Assembly (NCBI RefSeq): GCF_000518645.1
Contig: NZ_KI912468.1
Coordinates: 107,187-150,353 of the forward strand
Length of the DNA: 43,167 nucleotides
Reading direction: 5' to 3'
DNA from: Curvibacter gracilis ATCC BAA-807
GTDB taxonomy: Bacteria > Pseudomonadota > Gammaproteobacteria > Burkholderiales > Burkholderiaceae_C
Made by a program: the position numbers and the translations under genes. Positions within the stretch are counted from its first letter, which is position 1. Each line of letters opens with the position of its first letter. This document shows positions 34,957 through 42,893 of the stretch, piece after piece. The notes below the pieces were generated by a model, which saw only the letters and a list, made by a program, of their open reading frames with translations, was not told the origin of the DNA and ran no database searches.

Positions 34957-36033
34957 ATGCTCTACCGTGAGAACGGTCAGTTCAAGACCACCTACCGCGC
35001 CGACCAGCAGATCTTCCCGATCACGCAGGACCGCATCTTCATCCTCGCCCTGCTGGCCCTGGCCTTTGTGGTGGTGCCGCTGACGGCCAGCGACTACCTG
35101 TTCCGCGCCATCCTGATCCCGTTTGTGATCATGTCGCTGGCCGCGCTGGGGGTGAACATCCTGGTGGGTTACTGCGGCCAGATCTCGCTGGGCTCGGGCG
35201 CCTTCATGGCGGTGGGTGCCTACGGGGCCTACAACTTCTTTGCCCGCATCCCCGGCATGCCGCTGATCCCCACGCTGATCCTCGGCGGCCTGTGTGCCAC
35301 GGCCTTCGGCATTCTGTTCGGCCTGCCCAGCCTGCGGGTGAAGGGGCTGTACCTGGCCGTGGCCACGCTGGCGGCACAGTTCTTTGCCGACTGGATGTTC
35401 CTGCGCATCAAGTGGTTCACGCTGGACAACTCCTCGGGCTCGGTGGCGGTGTCCAACCTGCAGGTGTTCGGCTTTGCGCTGGAGAGCGACGTGAGCAAGT
35501 ACCTGTTCTGCCTGTGCGCCCTGGCGGTGATCGCCCTGGGGGCCAAGAACCTGGTGCGCGGCGCCATCGGCCGCGAGTGGATGGCCATCCGCGACATGGA
35601 CGTGGCGGCGGCCGTGATCGGCATCCGCCCCATGTACGCCAAGCTCAGCGCCTTCGCGGTCAGCTCGTTCATCATCGGCGTGGCCGGTGCGCTGTGGGCC
35701 TTCTTCTACCTGGGCGCCTGGGAGCCGGGCGCCTTCTCGGTGGACCTGTCGTTCAAGCTGCTGTTCATGGTGATCATCGGCGGGCTGGGTTCGATCATGG
35801 GCAGCTTCTTCGGCGCCGCCTTCATCGTGATCCTGCCAATTGCGCTGAACCAGTTCCTGCCCTTCCTGGCCGGCCTGATCGGGCGCGACATCAGCACCAC
35901 CGCGGCCTCGCATGCTGAGCTGATGATCTTTGGCGGCCTGATCGTGTGGTTCCTGATCGTCGAGCCGCATGGCCTGGCCAAGCTGTGGTCCACAGCAAAA
36001 CAAAAGCTGCGCCTCTGGCCCTTCCCTCACTGA
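34957..36033 (+). CDS. livM: LivM-type ABC transporter permease
   Basis: This 358-residue membrane protein is the second permease. It has an N-terminal cytoplasmic stretch of about 25 residues, then about eight to nine hydrophobic segments. It contains the family segments LGVNILVGYCGQISLGSGAFMAVGAYGAYNF and REWMAIRDMDVAAAVIGIRPMYAKLSAFAVSSFIIGVAGALWA, the latter being the ATPase-contact loop. The AGGAGA site before the ATG is good. It is separated from livH by 154 bases that include the hairpin insert. The C-terminus (KLWSTAKQKLRLWPFPH) is basic and cytoplasmic. Length is normal for the family. Confidence 0.93.
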   Translation: MLYRENGQFKTTYRADQQIFPITQDRIFILALLALAFVVVPLTASDYLFRAILIPFVIMSLAALGVNILVGYCGQISLGSGAFMAVGAYGAYNFFARIPGMPLIPTLILGGLCATAFGILFGLPSLRVKGLYLAVATLAAQFFADWMFLRIKWFTLDNSSGSVAVSNLQVFGFALESDVSKYLFCLCALAVIALGAKNLVRGAIGREWMAIRDMDVAAAVIGIRPMYAKLSAFAVSSFIIGVAGALWAFFYLGAWEPGAFSVDLSFKLLFMVIIGGLGSIMGSFFGAAFIVILPIALNQFLPFLAGLIGRDISTTAASHAELMIFGGLIVWFLIVEPHGLAKLWSTAKQKLRLWPFPH

Positions 36034-36042
36034 AGAACATGG

Positions 36043-36072
36043 CCCCCACGCTCCCTCACTTCGTGTGCTCGC
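36043..36072 (+). repeat. First copy of a 30-base intergenic repeat
   Basis: The 30 bases beginning CCCCCACGCTCCCTCACTTC are identical to those at 36202-36231. The copies flank about 130 bases containing several hairpins: GAGCCTG/CAGGCTC (36103-36132), a C5/G5 pair near 36140-36152, and GCCGCC/GGCGGC around 36168-36183. Elements of this type are, as I recall, frequent between genes in Comamonadaceae. Confidence 0.8.
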
Positions 36073-36201
36073 ACGTGCGACCGCGAGACGCGGACGCTCT
36101 TCGAGCCTGTCCAAGCCTGCGCAGGCAGGCTCGGAGCCGCAGGTCTCAGCCCCCCAAGGGGGCCCCAGCCGCCTTGGGGCGGCCCGGCGCCGGCTGGCTG
36201 A

Positions 36202-36231
36202 CCCCCACGCTCCCTCACTTCGTGTGCTCGC
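36202..36231 (+). repeat. Second copy of the 30-base intergenic repeat
   Basis: An exact direct copy of 36043-36072, lying about 50 bases before the start of the binding-protein gene. It is followed by a T-rich stretch. The two copies in one orientation suggest either tandem insertion or recombination between repeats. Confidence 0.8.
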
Positions 36232-36282
36232 TGCCCATTTTTTCCTGACCGTGCTTTTCCAACCTCAATAACGGAGACAACC

Positions 36283-37617
36283 ATGAAGATTCGCAAACTG
36301 GCCCTCGCCGCCACCCTGCTTGCTGCAGGCGTTTCCTCCCTCGTCGGCACGTCGGCCTTCGCCCAGGCGAAGGAGCAGTACATGCCGGTGCTGTCGTACC
36401 GCACGGGCCCCTACGCGCCCAACGGCACGCCGATTGCCAACGGCATCGTCGACTACTACAAGCTCGTCAACGCGCGTGGCGGCATCAATGGCGTGAAGCT
36501 GCTGATCGAAGAGTGCGAGACCGGCTACGACACCGCGCGCAGCGTGGAGTGCTATGAGCGCCTCAAGGGCAACCATGGCGGTGCGGCCGTGATCCAGCCC
36601 TGGTCCACCGGCGCCACCTTTGCCATCACCGAAAAAGCCCCCACCGACAAGATCCCGCTGGTGACCCTGGGCTATGGCCGCAGCGAGAGCGCCGACGGCA
36701 CGGTGTTCAAGTGGAACTTCCCCCTGGCCGGCAACTACTGGGTGGCGGGCGATGTGCTCGTGCAGGCCATCGGCAAGAAGGAAGGCGGGCTGGACAAGCT
36801 CAAGGGCAAGAAGATCGCCCTGGTCTACCACGACAGCCCCTTCGGCAAAGAGGCCCTGCCCATCATCCAGGAGCGCGCCAAGGCGCACGGCTTTGAGCTG
36901 CAGCTGCTGCCGGTGACGGCCCCGGGCGTGGAGCAGAAGGCCACCTGGCTGCAGATCCGCCAGTCGCGCCCCGACTACACGATTCTGTGGGGCTTCGGCG
37001 TGATGAACTCCACCGCCCTGAAGGAAGCCCAGGCCACCGGCTACCCGCGCGAGAAGATGTACGGCGTGTGGTGGTCGGGTGCCGAACCCGATGTGCGTGA
37101 CGTGGGCGACGGCGCCAAGGGCTACAACTCGGTGGCGCTGCAGAACAGCTCCGACTTCGACGCCAAGCTGGTCAAGGAAACCCTGGCCACCCTGCATGCC
37201 AAGGGCCAGGGCACCGGTCCCAAGGAGGAAGTGGGCCAGGTGCTGTGGCTGCGCGGCGCGATGAGCGCCATGCTGACCGTCGAAGGCATCCGTGCCGCCC
37301 AGGAGCGCTTCGGCAAGGGCAAGGTCATGAACGGCGACCAGGTGCGTTGGGGCCTCGAAAACCTGAACCTGACCCAGGCCAAACTCGATGCGCTGGGCTT
37401 TGGCGGCGTGCTGCGCCCCATCAGCACCTCGTGCCAGGACCACATGGGCGCCTACTGGGCCCGCATGCACACCTGGGACGGCAAGGCCTGGAAGATCAGC
37501 AGTGACTGGATGCAGGGTGACGAACAGATCATCAAGCCCATGGTCAAGGCAGCGGCCGCCAAGTACGCCGCCGAGAAGAAGCTGACGCCCCGCACCCCGG
37601 CCGACTGCCAGTCGTGA
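36283..37617 (+). CDS. Periplasmic substrate-binding protein of the Liv-type transporter
   Basis: This 444-residue protein is the binding component of the importer (type I periplasmic binding fold, Leu/Ile/Val family). It has a signal peptide (MKIRKLALAATLLAAGVSSLVGTSAFA, cleaved before QAKEQY). The mature part has VLSYRTGPYAPNGTPIANGIVDYYKLVNARGGING, the usual opening, and VALVYHDSPFGKEALP-like sequence in the second lobe. GGAGA lies before the ATG. It is inside the operon between livM and livF. It is longer than LivJ/LivK (about 367) and resembles the group tied to aromatic or other organic acids, but the ligand cannot be fixed. Confidence 0.9.
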   Translation: MKIRKLALAATLLAAGVSSLVGTSAFAQAKEQYMPVLSYRTGPYAPNGTPIANGIVDYYKLVNARGGINGVKLLIEECETGYDTARSVECYERLKGNHGGAAVIQPWSTGATFAITEKAPTDKIPLVTLGYGRSESADGTVFKWNFPLAGNYWVAGDVLVQAIGKKEGGLDKLKGKKIALVYHDSPFGKEALPIIQERAKAHGFELQLLPVTAPGVEQKATWLQIRQSRPDYTILWGFGVMNSTALKEAQATGYPREKMYGVWWSGAEPDVRDVGDGAKGYNSVALQNSSDFDAKLVKETLATLHAKGQGTGPKEEVGQVLWLRGAMSAMLTVEGIRAAQERFGKGKVMNGDQVRWGLENLNLTQAKLDALGFGGVLRPISTSCQDHMGAYWARMHTWDGKAWKISSDWMQGDEQIIKPMVKAAAAKYAAEKKLTPRTPADCQS

Positions 37618-37686
37618 TGGACTGACGCAATGGTTCCGTGCCGGGCCAGCGCCCGGCACGCCCCGACCTCTCCACAAAGAAGTGCC

Positions 37687-38496
37687 ATGGACAAACCCAA
37701 CATCGTTCTCAACGTCAACGGCATCGAGGTGATCTACAACCACGTGATCCTCGTGCTCAAGGGCGTCTCTTTGCAGGTGCCCGAAGGCGGCATCGTGGCC
37801 ATCCTGGGTGGCAACGGCGCCGGCAAGACGACCACGCTGCGCGCCATCTCCAACCTGCTCAAGGGCGAACGCGGCGAAGTCACCAAGGGCTCGATCGAGC
37901 TTCGGGGCGAGCGCATCGAGAACCTGTCGCCGGCCGACCTGGTCAAGCGCGGCGTGGTGCAGGTGATGGAGGGCCGACACTGCTTTGCCCACCTCACGAT
38001 CGAAGAGAACCTGATGACCGGCTCGTACACCCGCGCCGACAAGGGCGAGGTGGCCGCCAACCTCGAGAAGGTCTACAACTACTTTCCGCGCCTGAAGACA
38101 CGCCGCACCTCGCAGGCGGCCTACACCTCGGGCGGCGAGCAGCAGATGTGCGCCATCGGCCGCGCCCTGATGGCCAACCCCAGCATGGTGCTGCTCGACG
38201 AGCCCTCGATGGGCCTGGCGCCGCAGATCGTCGAAGAGGTGTTCAACATCGTGAAAGACCTCAACGCCAAGGAGAAGGTCACCTTCTTGCTGGCCGAGCA
38301 GAACACCAACATGGCCCTGAAGTACGCCGACTACGGCTACATCATGGAAAGCGGCCGCGTGGTGATGGACGGCGCCGCCAGCGACCTGGCCAGCAACGAA
38401 GACGTGAAAGAGTTCTACCTCGGCGTGGGCGGCGGCGAACGCAAGAGCTTCAAAGACGTGAAAAGTTACAAGCGCCGCAAGCGCTGGCTGGCATGA
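37687..38496 (+). CDS. livF: LivF-type ABC transporter ATP-binding protein
   Basis: This 269-residue protein is the second ATPase of the importer. Walker A is GGNGAGKTT (residues 41-49), the signature is TSGGEQQMCAIGRALM near 147-162, Walker B is MVLLDEPSMGLAP near 168-180, and the switch histidine position reads Gln in LLAEQNTN, as is normal for LivF. The start at ATG 37687 (MDKPNIVLNVNGIEVIY) fits the family; the frame extends 19 codons further without a matching start. The C-terminus KSYKRRKRWLA is basic. It completes the transporter and is followed by a PaaK-like gene. Confidence 0.92.
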   Translation: MDKPNIVLNVNGIEVIYNHVILVLKGVSLQVPEGGIVAILGGNGAGKTTTLRAISNLLKGERGEVTKGSIELRGERIENLSPADLVKRGVVQVMEGRHCFAHLTIEENLMTGSYTRADKGEVAANLEKVYNYFPRLKTRRTSQAAYTSGGEQQMCAIGRALMANPSMVLLDEPSMGLAPQIVEEVFNIVKDLNAKEKVTFLLAEQNTNMALKYADYGYIMESGRVVMDGAASDLASNEDVKEFYLGVGGGERKSFKDVKSYKRRKRWLA

Positions 38497-38707
38497 CACC
38501 TTCTTTTCTGCGTCTGAACACCCCCTGCGCCTGGGCAAGACCCGAGGGCCTGCCCAGTGTCTGGCCAGGCGCGAGTCGCCCCTTGCAGGCGGCCAGCGCC
38601 TGGTCCGCATCAGCCGACCGGCCTGCCGCAAGCTGGGCTGCGACCCAGTTGGTGGCCACCGAATGGCCCCAAGCCCTGCCCGAGTCCACCCCTCACAGGA
38701 ATTCACC

Positions 38708-39961
38708 ATGACCTCAAGCTACGACGCGCTGGAAACGCGCACGCCGGCCGACCGCGAAGCGGCACTCATGGCCGCCCTGCCCACGCAAGTGGCCCATGCC
38801 CAGGCCCGCACCGCGGCCTTTGGCCAGGTGCTGGCCGGGGTGGAGGCGGCGCGCATCGACAGCCGCGCCGCCCTGGCCCAGTTGCCGGTGACGCGCAAGC
38901 ACGAGCTGCTGGAGCGCCAGCAGGCGGCCCGCGCCGCCGGCGGCAATGTGTTCGGCGGCTTCAGTGCGCTGGCTTTTGGCGCGGCCATGCCACGCGTGTT
39001 TGCCAGCCCGGGCACGCTGTACGAGCCCGAGGGCACGCGCCGCGATTACTGGCGCATGGCGCGCGCCATCCATGCCGCGGGCTTTCGGCCCGGCGAGCTG
39101 ATCCACAACAGCTTCAGCTACCACTTTGTGCCGGCCGGCTCGATGATGGAAAGCGGCGCCCATGCGCTGGGCTGCACCGTGTTCCCGGGCGGCACCGGCC
39201 AGACCGAGCAGCAGGTGCAGGCCATGGCCGAGCTGCAGCCGGCGGGCTACATCGGCACGCCCAGCTTTCTGAAGATCCTGGTCGAGAAGGCGACCGAGCT
39301 GGGCCTGCCCCTGCCCAGCCTGCGCAAGGCCCTGGTCAGCGGCGAGGCCTTTCCGCCCTCGTTGCGCGACTGGCTGAAGGAGCGTGGCGTGGACGGCTAC
39401 CAGTGCTATGCCACGGCCGATCTGGGCCTGATCGCCTACGAAACCCCGGCCCGCGAGGGCCTGGTGCTGGACGAGGGCGTGATCGTCGAGATCGTGCGCC
39501 CGGGCACCGGCGACCCGGTGCCCGAGGGCGAGGTGGGCGAGCTGGTGGTGACCACGCTGAACCCCGACTACCCGCTGATCCGCTTCGGCACCGGCGACCT
39601 GTCGGCCGTGCTGCCAGGCCCCTGCCCCACGGGCCGCACCAACACCCGCATCAAGGGCTGGATGGGCCGGGCCGACCAGACCACCAAGGTGCGCGGCATG
39701 TTTGTGCACCCGGGCCAGGTGGCCGAGGTGGCGCGGCGTTTTCCGCAGGTGCGCAAGGCGCGCCTGGTGGTCAGCGGCGAGATGGCCAACGACCAGATGG
39801 TGCTGCGGGTGGAGACCACCGAGATGGCCGAGGGCCTGGCCGGCGCCATCGCCGAGGCCATCCGCGAGGTGACCAAGCTGCGCGGCGAGGTCGAGCTGGT
39901 CAACCCCGGCAGCCTGCCCAACGACGGCAAGGTGATCGAGGACGCGCGCAGCTACCAGTGA
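38708..39961 (+). CDS. PaaK-like phenylacetate-CoA ligase family protein
   Basis: This 417-residue protein is related to phenylacetate-CoA ligases, which make aryl-CoA thioesters with ATP. The nucleotide-binding part is less obvious than in PaaK; recognisable are SGEAFPPSLRDWL, VDGYQCYATADLGLIAYE, GELVVTTLNPDYPLIRFGTGDLS and KGWMGRADQTTKVRGMFVHPGQV, the ligase C-terminal domain. The canonical T/SSGTTG motif of the ATP site is not clear, so activity is not certain. AGGAATT before the ATG at 38708 supports the start; the open frame extends 15 codons upstream. It is the last gene of the Liv operon, about 210 bases after livF. Confidence 0.85.
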   Translation: MTSSYDALETRTPADREAALMAALPTQVAHAQARTAAFGQVLAGVEAARIDSRAALAQLPVTRKHELLERQQAARAAGGNVFGGFSALAFGAAMPRVFASPGTLYEPEGTRRDYWRMARAIHAAGFRPGELIHNSFSYHFVPAGSMMESGAHALGCTVFPGGTGQTEQQVQAMAELQPAGYIGTPSFLKILVEKATELGLPLPSLRKALVSGEAFPPSLRDWLKERGVDGYQCYATADLGLIAYETPAREGLVLDEGVIVEIVRPGTGDPVPEGEVGELVVTTLNPDYPLIRFGTGDLSAVLPGPCPTGRTNTRIKGWMGRADQTTKVRGMFVHPGQVAEVARRFPQVRKARLVVSGEMANDQMVLRVETTEMAEGLAGAIAEAIREVTKLRGEVELVNPGSLPNDGKVIEDARSYQ

Positions 39962-39966
39962 GCCCT

Positions 39967-39987
39967 GCAGGCCGCGGTGCGGCCTGC
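39967..39987 (+). terminator. Hairpin after the PaaK-like gene
   Basis: GCAGGCCGC and GCGGCCTGC form a perfect nine-base stem with a GGT loop, six bases after the stop codon. No T-run follows, so it may slow transcription or protect the mRNA end rather than terminate alone. A second hairpin with T-run lies at 40033-40053. Confidence 0.45.
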
Positions 39988-40032
39988 CGCCTGACACCCG
40001 CCTGACGCCTAGTTGACCTTCGAGCCTCTAAG

Positions 40033-40053
40033 CCCTTGATGGCAAAGGGTTTT
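40033..40053 (+). terminator. Rho-independent terminator of the Liv operon
   Basis: CCCTT (40033-40037) and AAGGG (40045-40049) pair around GATGGCA, followed by TTTTCT. It ends the Liv operon before the binding-protein gene at 40139. Confidence 0.5.
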
Positions 40054-40057
40054 CTCC

Positions 40058-40090
40058 CGGTCGGGTACGTAGTTCCCGGGATGCCGACCG
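40058..40090 (+). promoter_or_regulatory. Hairpin in the leader of the first Bug protein
   Basis: CGGTCGG (40058-40064) and CCGACCG (40084-40090) form a perfect seven-base stem around a 19-base loop that contains the palindrome CCCGGG. It lies 48 bases before the ATG. It could be an operator or an mRNA element; nothing shows which. Confidence 0.35.
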
Positions 40091-40138
40091 CAGCGTGCAG
40101 TGGCTATCATCCTTCGCACCATCAAGAAGGAGACTCAC

Positions 40139-41116
40139 ATGACCAAGCTGCTGCCCCTGGTGGCCCTGATCGCTGCATCGTTCAGCGCCCTGGCCGCCGA
40201 CTTCCCCCTCAAGGACAAGCCGATCACCCTGGTGGTGCCCTTCTCGGCCGGCGGCCCGACCGACCGCGTGGCCCGCGACCTGTCCGAAGCCCTGCGCAAG
40301 CAGCTCGGCACCTCGGTGGTGATCGAGAACGCAGCCGGCGCCGGCAGCTCCATCGGCGCCGCCAAGGTGGCCCGCGCCACGCCCGACGGCCACACGCTGC
40401 TGGTGAACCACATTGCCATGGCCACCATGCCGGCCCTGGTGCGCAACCTGCCGTTCAAGGTCGAGTCCGACTTCGAGTACCTGGGCATCATCAACGACGT
40501 GCCCATGACCCTGATCGCCAAGCCCAGCATGCCGGCCAGCAACTACAAGGAACTGGCCACCTGGATCGGCCAGAACAAGGGCAAGATCAACCTGGGCAAC
40601 GCGGGCGTGGGCTCGGCCTCGCACCTGTGCGGCCTGCTGTACCAGAACGCCATCGAGACCGACATGACCACCGTGCCCTACAAGGGCACCGCCCCGGCCA
40701 TCACCGACCTGATCGGCGGCCAGATCGATCTGCTGTGCGACCAGACCACCAACACCACCAGCCAGATCGAAGGCAAGAAGGTCAAGGCCTACGCCGTGAC
40801 CACGGCCAAGCGCCTGAGCACCCCCTTGCTGAAAGACCTGCCCACCCTGGCCGAGTCGGGCGTGAAGGACTTCCAGATCACCATCTGGCACGGTCTGTAC
40901 GCCCCCAAGGGCACGCCGGCCGACATCCAGGTCAAGATCAACACCGCGCTGAAGGCCGCCCTCAAAGACCCCGACTTCATCAAGAAGCAGGAAGGCCTGG
41001 GCGCCGTGGTGGCCACCGACCGCCGCGTCGAACCGGCCGAACACAAGAAGTTCGTGCAGGCCGAGATCGCCAAATGGACCCCCATCATCAAGGCCGCTGG
41101 CGTGTACGCCGACTGA
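40139..41116 (+). CDS. Bug/TctC-family periplasmic binding protein
   Basis: This 325-residue protein is a periplasmic binding protein of the Bug family, normally of tripartite tricarboxylate transporters. The signal peptide is MTKLLPLVALIAASFSALA, cleaved before ADFPLK. The mature start KPITLVVPFSAGGPTDRVARDLSEAL is the family opening, and NLGNAGVGSASHLCGLL and QIDLLCDQTTNTTSQI follow. The ATG at 40139 has GAAGGAG. The open frame extends 13 codons further. No TctA/TctB membrane genes are near, as usual for the many orphan Bug proteins of Burkholderiales. The ligand is likely a carboxylate or related small molecule. Confidence 0.92.
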   Translation: MTKLLPLVALIAASFSALAADFPLKDKPITLVVPFSAGGPTDRVARDLSEALRKQLGTSVVIENAAGAGSSIGAAKVARATPDGHTLLVNHIAMATMPALVRNLPFKVESDFEYLGIINDVPMTLIAKPSMPASNYKELATWIGQNKGKINLGNAGVGSASHLCGLLYQNAIETDMTTVPYKGTAPAITDLIGGQIDLLCDQTTNTTSQIEGKKVKAYAVTTAKRLSTPLLKDLPTLAESGVKDFQITIWHGLYAPKGTPADIQVKINTALKAALKDPDFIKKQEGLGAVVATDRRVEPAEHKKFVQAEIAKWTPIIKAAGVYAD

Positions 41117-41129
41117 TGCACGCTGGGCA

Positions 41130-41161
41130 GGGCGCGTTCCGCTGAAGGCGCCCCCTTTTTT
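41130..41161 (+). terminator. Rho-independent terminator of the first Bug gene
   Basis: GGGCGC (41130-41135) pairs with GCGCCC (41148-41153), followed by CC and a T6 run. It lies 13 bases after the stop codon. A second terminator follows within 20 bases. Confidence 0.75.
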
Positions 41162-41173
41162 GCACGCCCCCAG

Positions 41174-41207
41174 ACCGCCTGCCTCGTTCGCGAGCCAGGC
41201 GGTTTTT
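41174..41207 (+). terminator. Second terminator in tandem
   Basis: ACCGCCTG (41174-41181) and CAGGCGGT (41196-41203) form a perfect eight-base stem and run straight into a T5 tract. The A-poor other side suggests the plus direction only. It insulates the MarR gene from the upstream gene. Confidence 0.75.
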
Positions 41208-41244
41208 GTTGGGGCAAGCCAGGGAAAGCCCGGGGGGGCCGGCT

Positions 41245-41262
41245 TGGTAACGATCGTTACCA
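41245..41262. promoter_or_regulatory. Perfect 18-bp palindrome, MarR operator
   Basis: TGGTAACGATCGTTACCA is its own reverse complement over all 18 bases and lies 48 bases before the MarR-family start. Sites of this form are typical operators of dimeric MarR regulators, so autorepression and control of the linked Bug gene is likely. The bases just after it (ATCGATCGA) contain a further short palindrome. Confidence 0.72.
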
Positions 41263-41310
41263 TCGATCGAAACATCCTTCGGTCATACGGCTCACACCGC
41301 TCATCCCCCC

Positions 41311-41766
41311 ATGAATTCGCCCGATGCCCCGTTGTTTTCCAAGCTGGTGCGCTTGATGAACCTCACGGTGCGCCCCTTTCATGACCAGGTCGGGCGCCAA
41401 CACCAGCTGACCCTCAATGAATGGCGTGTGATGGCCTTGCTGGCAGTGCAGCCCGGCCTGTCGGCCGCCCGGCTGTCCGAGCTGACAGGGCTGGACAAGA
41501 TGTCGATCAGCCGCGCGCTGGCGGGCCTGACAGCGCAGGACCGGCTGCAGCGAAGCCCCGATCCGCATGACCAACGTCGTCAGTGCCTGCAATTGAGCCC
41601 GCAGGGCCTGGCCCTGCACCAGCAGATCCAGCCCCTGGCAAATGAGCGCGAGGCAGAGCTGTTCCGGGGCCTGAACCCGGCGCGCCGCATGCGGCTCGAA
41701 AAAAGCCTGGACGATCTGATCGAGGTGCTTTCGCAGGAACAGGCCCTGCGCGGGCGCCCCCACTGA
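41311..41766 (+). CDS. MarR-family transcription regulator
   Basis: This 151-residue protein is a MarR-type winged-helix regulator. The DNA-binding part is [67 protein letters not shown] (about residues 33-100), with the typical DPxDxRxxxLxLTxxG wing. Helices at both ends form the dimer. MarR proteins usually release DNA on binding an aromatic or carboxylic ligand. The gene is followed after 71 bases by a Bug-family protein and preceded by an 18-bp palindrome, so it probably controls that protein and itself. Confidence 0.9.
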   Translation: MNSPDAPLFSKLVRLMNLTVRPFHDQVGRQHQLTLNEWRVMALLAVQPGLSAARLSELTGLDKMSISRALAGLTAQDRLQRSPDPHDQRRQCLQLSPQGLALHQQIQPLANEREAELFRGLNPARRMRLEKSLDDLIEVLSQEQALRGRPH

Positions 41767-41837
41767 TCCTGCCCCGGATCGCCCCAGCCCATCGATACCG
41801 GGCGGCCTGTGTTGCCGCCCACCTCACGGAGACAAGC

Positions 41838-42893
41838 ATGACCCACCCCCGCCACACTGCCCGCACCACGGCCCTGCGCCGCCGCACCTGGCTGAGCCAA
41901 ATGTCTGGTGGCCTGCTGGGTCTGACCCTGCTGCTGGGCCCCCTCGGTGCCCAGCAGGCCCTGGCCCAGAGCACCTGGCCCAACAAGCCTGTGCGCATCG
42001 TGGTGCCCTTTGCCCCGGGCGGCACCACCGACCTGCTGGCCCGCGCCATGGCCCCCGAGTTGCAGAAGGCCTTTGGCCAGGCATTTGTGATCGACAACCG
42101 AACCGGCGCCGGTGGCAACGTGGGCGCCGACATCGTGGCCAAGTCGCCCGCCGATGGCTACACCCTGCTGATGGGCACGGTGGGCACGCACGGCATCAAC
42201 CGCGCGCTGTACGACAAGCTGCCCTACGACCCGATCAAGGACTTTGCGCCCATCACGCTGGTGGCCGCGGTGCCCAATGTGATGGTGGTGAACGCCGAGA
42301 AGGCGCGCGAGATGAACATCAACAACGTGCAGGATTTCATCCGCGTGGCCAAGGCCAGCCCGGGCAAGCTGAACATGGCGTCGAGCGGCAACGGCACCTC
42401 GATCCACCTGGCGGGCGAGCTGTTCAAGAGCATGACGGGCACCTACATGATCCACTTCCCCTACCGGGGCTCGGGCCCGGCCCTGATGGACCTGGTGGGC
42501 GGCAACATGGACGTGATGTTCGACAACCTTCCCTCGGCCATGCAGCAGATCAAGGCCGGCAAGCTCAAGGCCCTGGCCGTGACCAGCGCACAGCGCTCAC
42601 CCGCCCTGCCCGACGTGCCCACCGTGGAACAGGCCGGCGGCCCCAGCCTGAAGGGCTTCGAAGCCAGCTCCTGGTTCGGCCTGCTGGCCCCGGCCGGCAC
42701 GCCACCCGAGATCGTGAACCGCATCCAGCAGGAGGTGGCCAAGGCGTTGGCGGCCCCCGCCTTCAAGGAAAAGCTGCAGGCACAGGGGGCGATACCGAGT
42801 GGTATCACGCCGGCTGAGTTTGCGAAGTTGATCGACAGTGAGCACCGGAAGTGGGCGCAGGTGGTGAAGGCTTCTGGGGCGAAGGTGGATTGA
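41838..42893 (+). CDS. Bug/TctC-family periplasmic binding protein, possible Tat export
   Basis: This 351-residue protein is a second Bug-family binding protein. The N-terminus has a long basic region with [22 protein letters not shown], which resembles a twin-arginine signal, ending near QQALAQ. The mature start [32 protein letters not shown] is typical, followed by [25 protein letters not shown] and [24 protein letters not shown] precedes the ATG. It probably binds a carboxylate ligand under control of the MarR protein before it. Twin-arginine export is suggested, not shown. The last 35 codons use noticeably less GC-biased codons than the rest. Confidence 0.9.
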   Translation: MTHPRHTARTTALRRRTWLSQMSGGLLGLTLLLGPLGAQQALAQSTWPNKPVRIVVPFAPGGTTDLLARAMAPELQKAFGQAFVIDNRTGAGGNVGADIVAKSPADGYTLLMGTVGTHGINRALYDKLPYDPIKDFAPITLVAAVPNVMVVNAEKAREMNINNVQDFIRVAKASPGKLNMASSGNGTSIHLAGELFKSMTGTYMIHFPYRGSGPALMDLVGGNMDVMFDNLPSAMQQIKAGKLKALAVTSAQRSPALPDVPTVEQAGGPSLKGFEASSWFGLLAPAGTPPEIVNRIQQEVAKALAAPAFKEKLQAQGAIPSGITPAEFAKLIDSEHRKWAQVVKASGAKVD

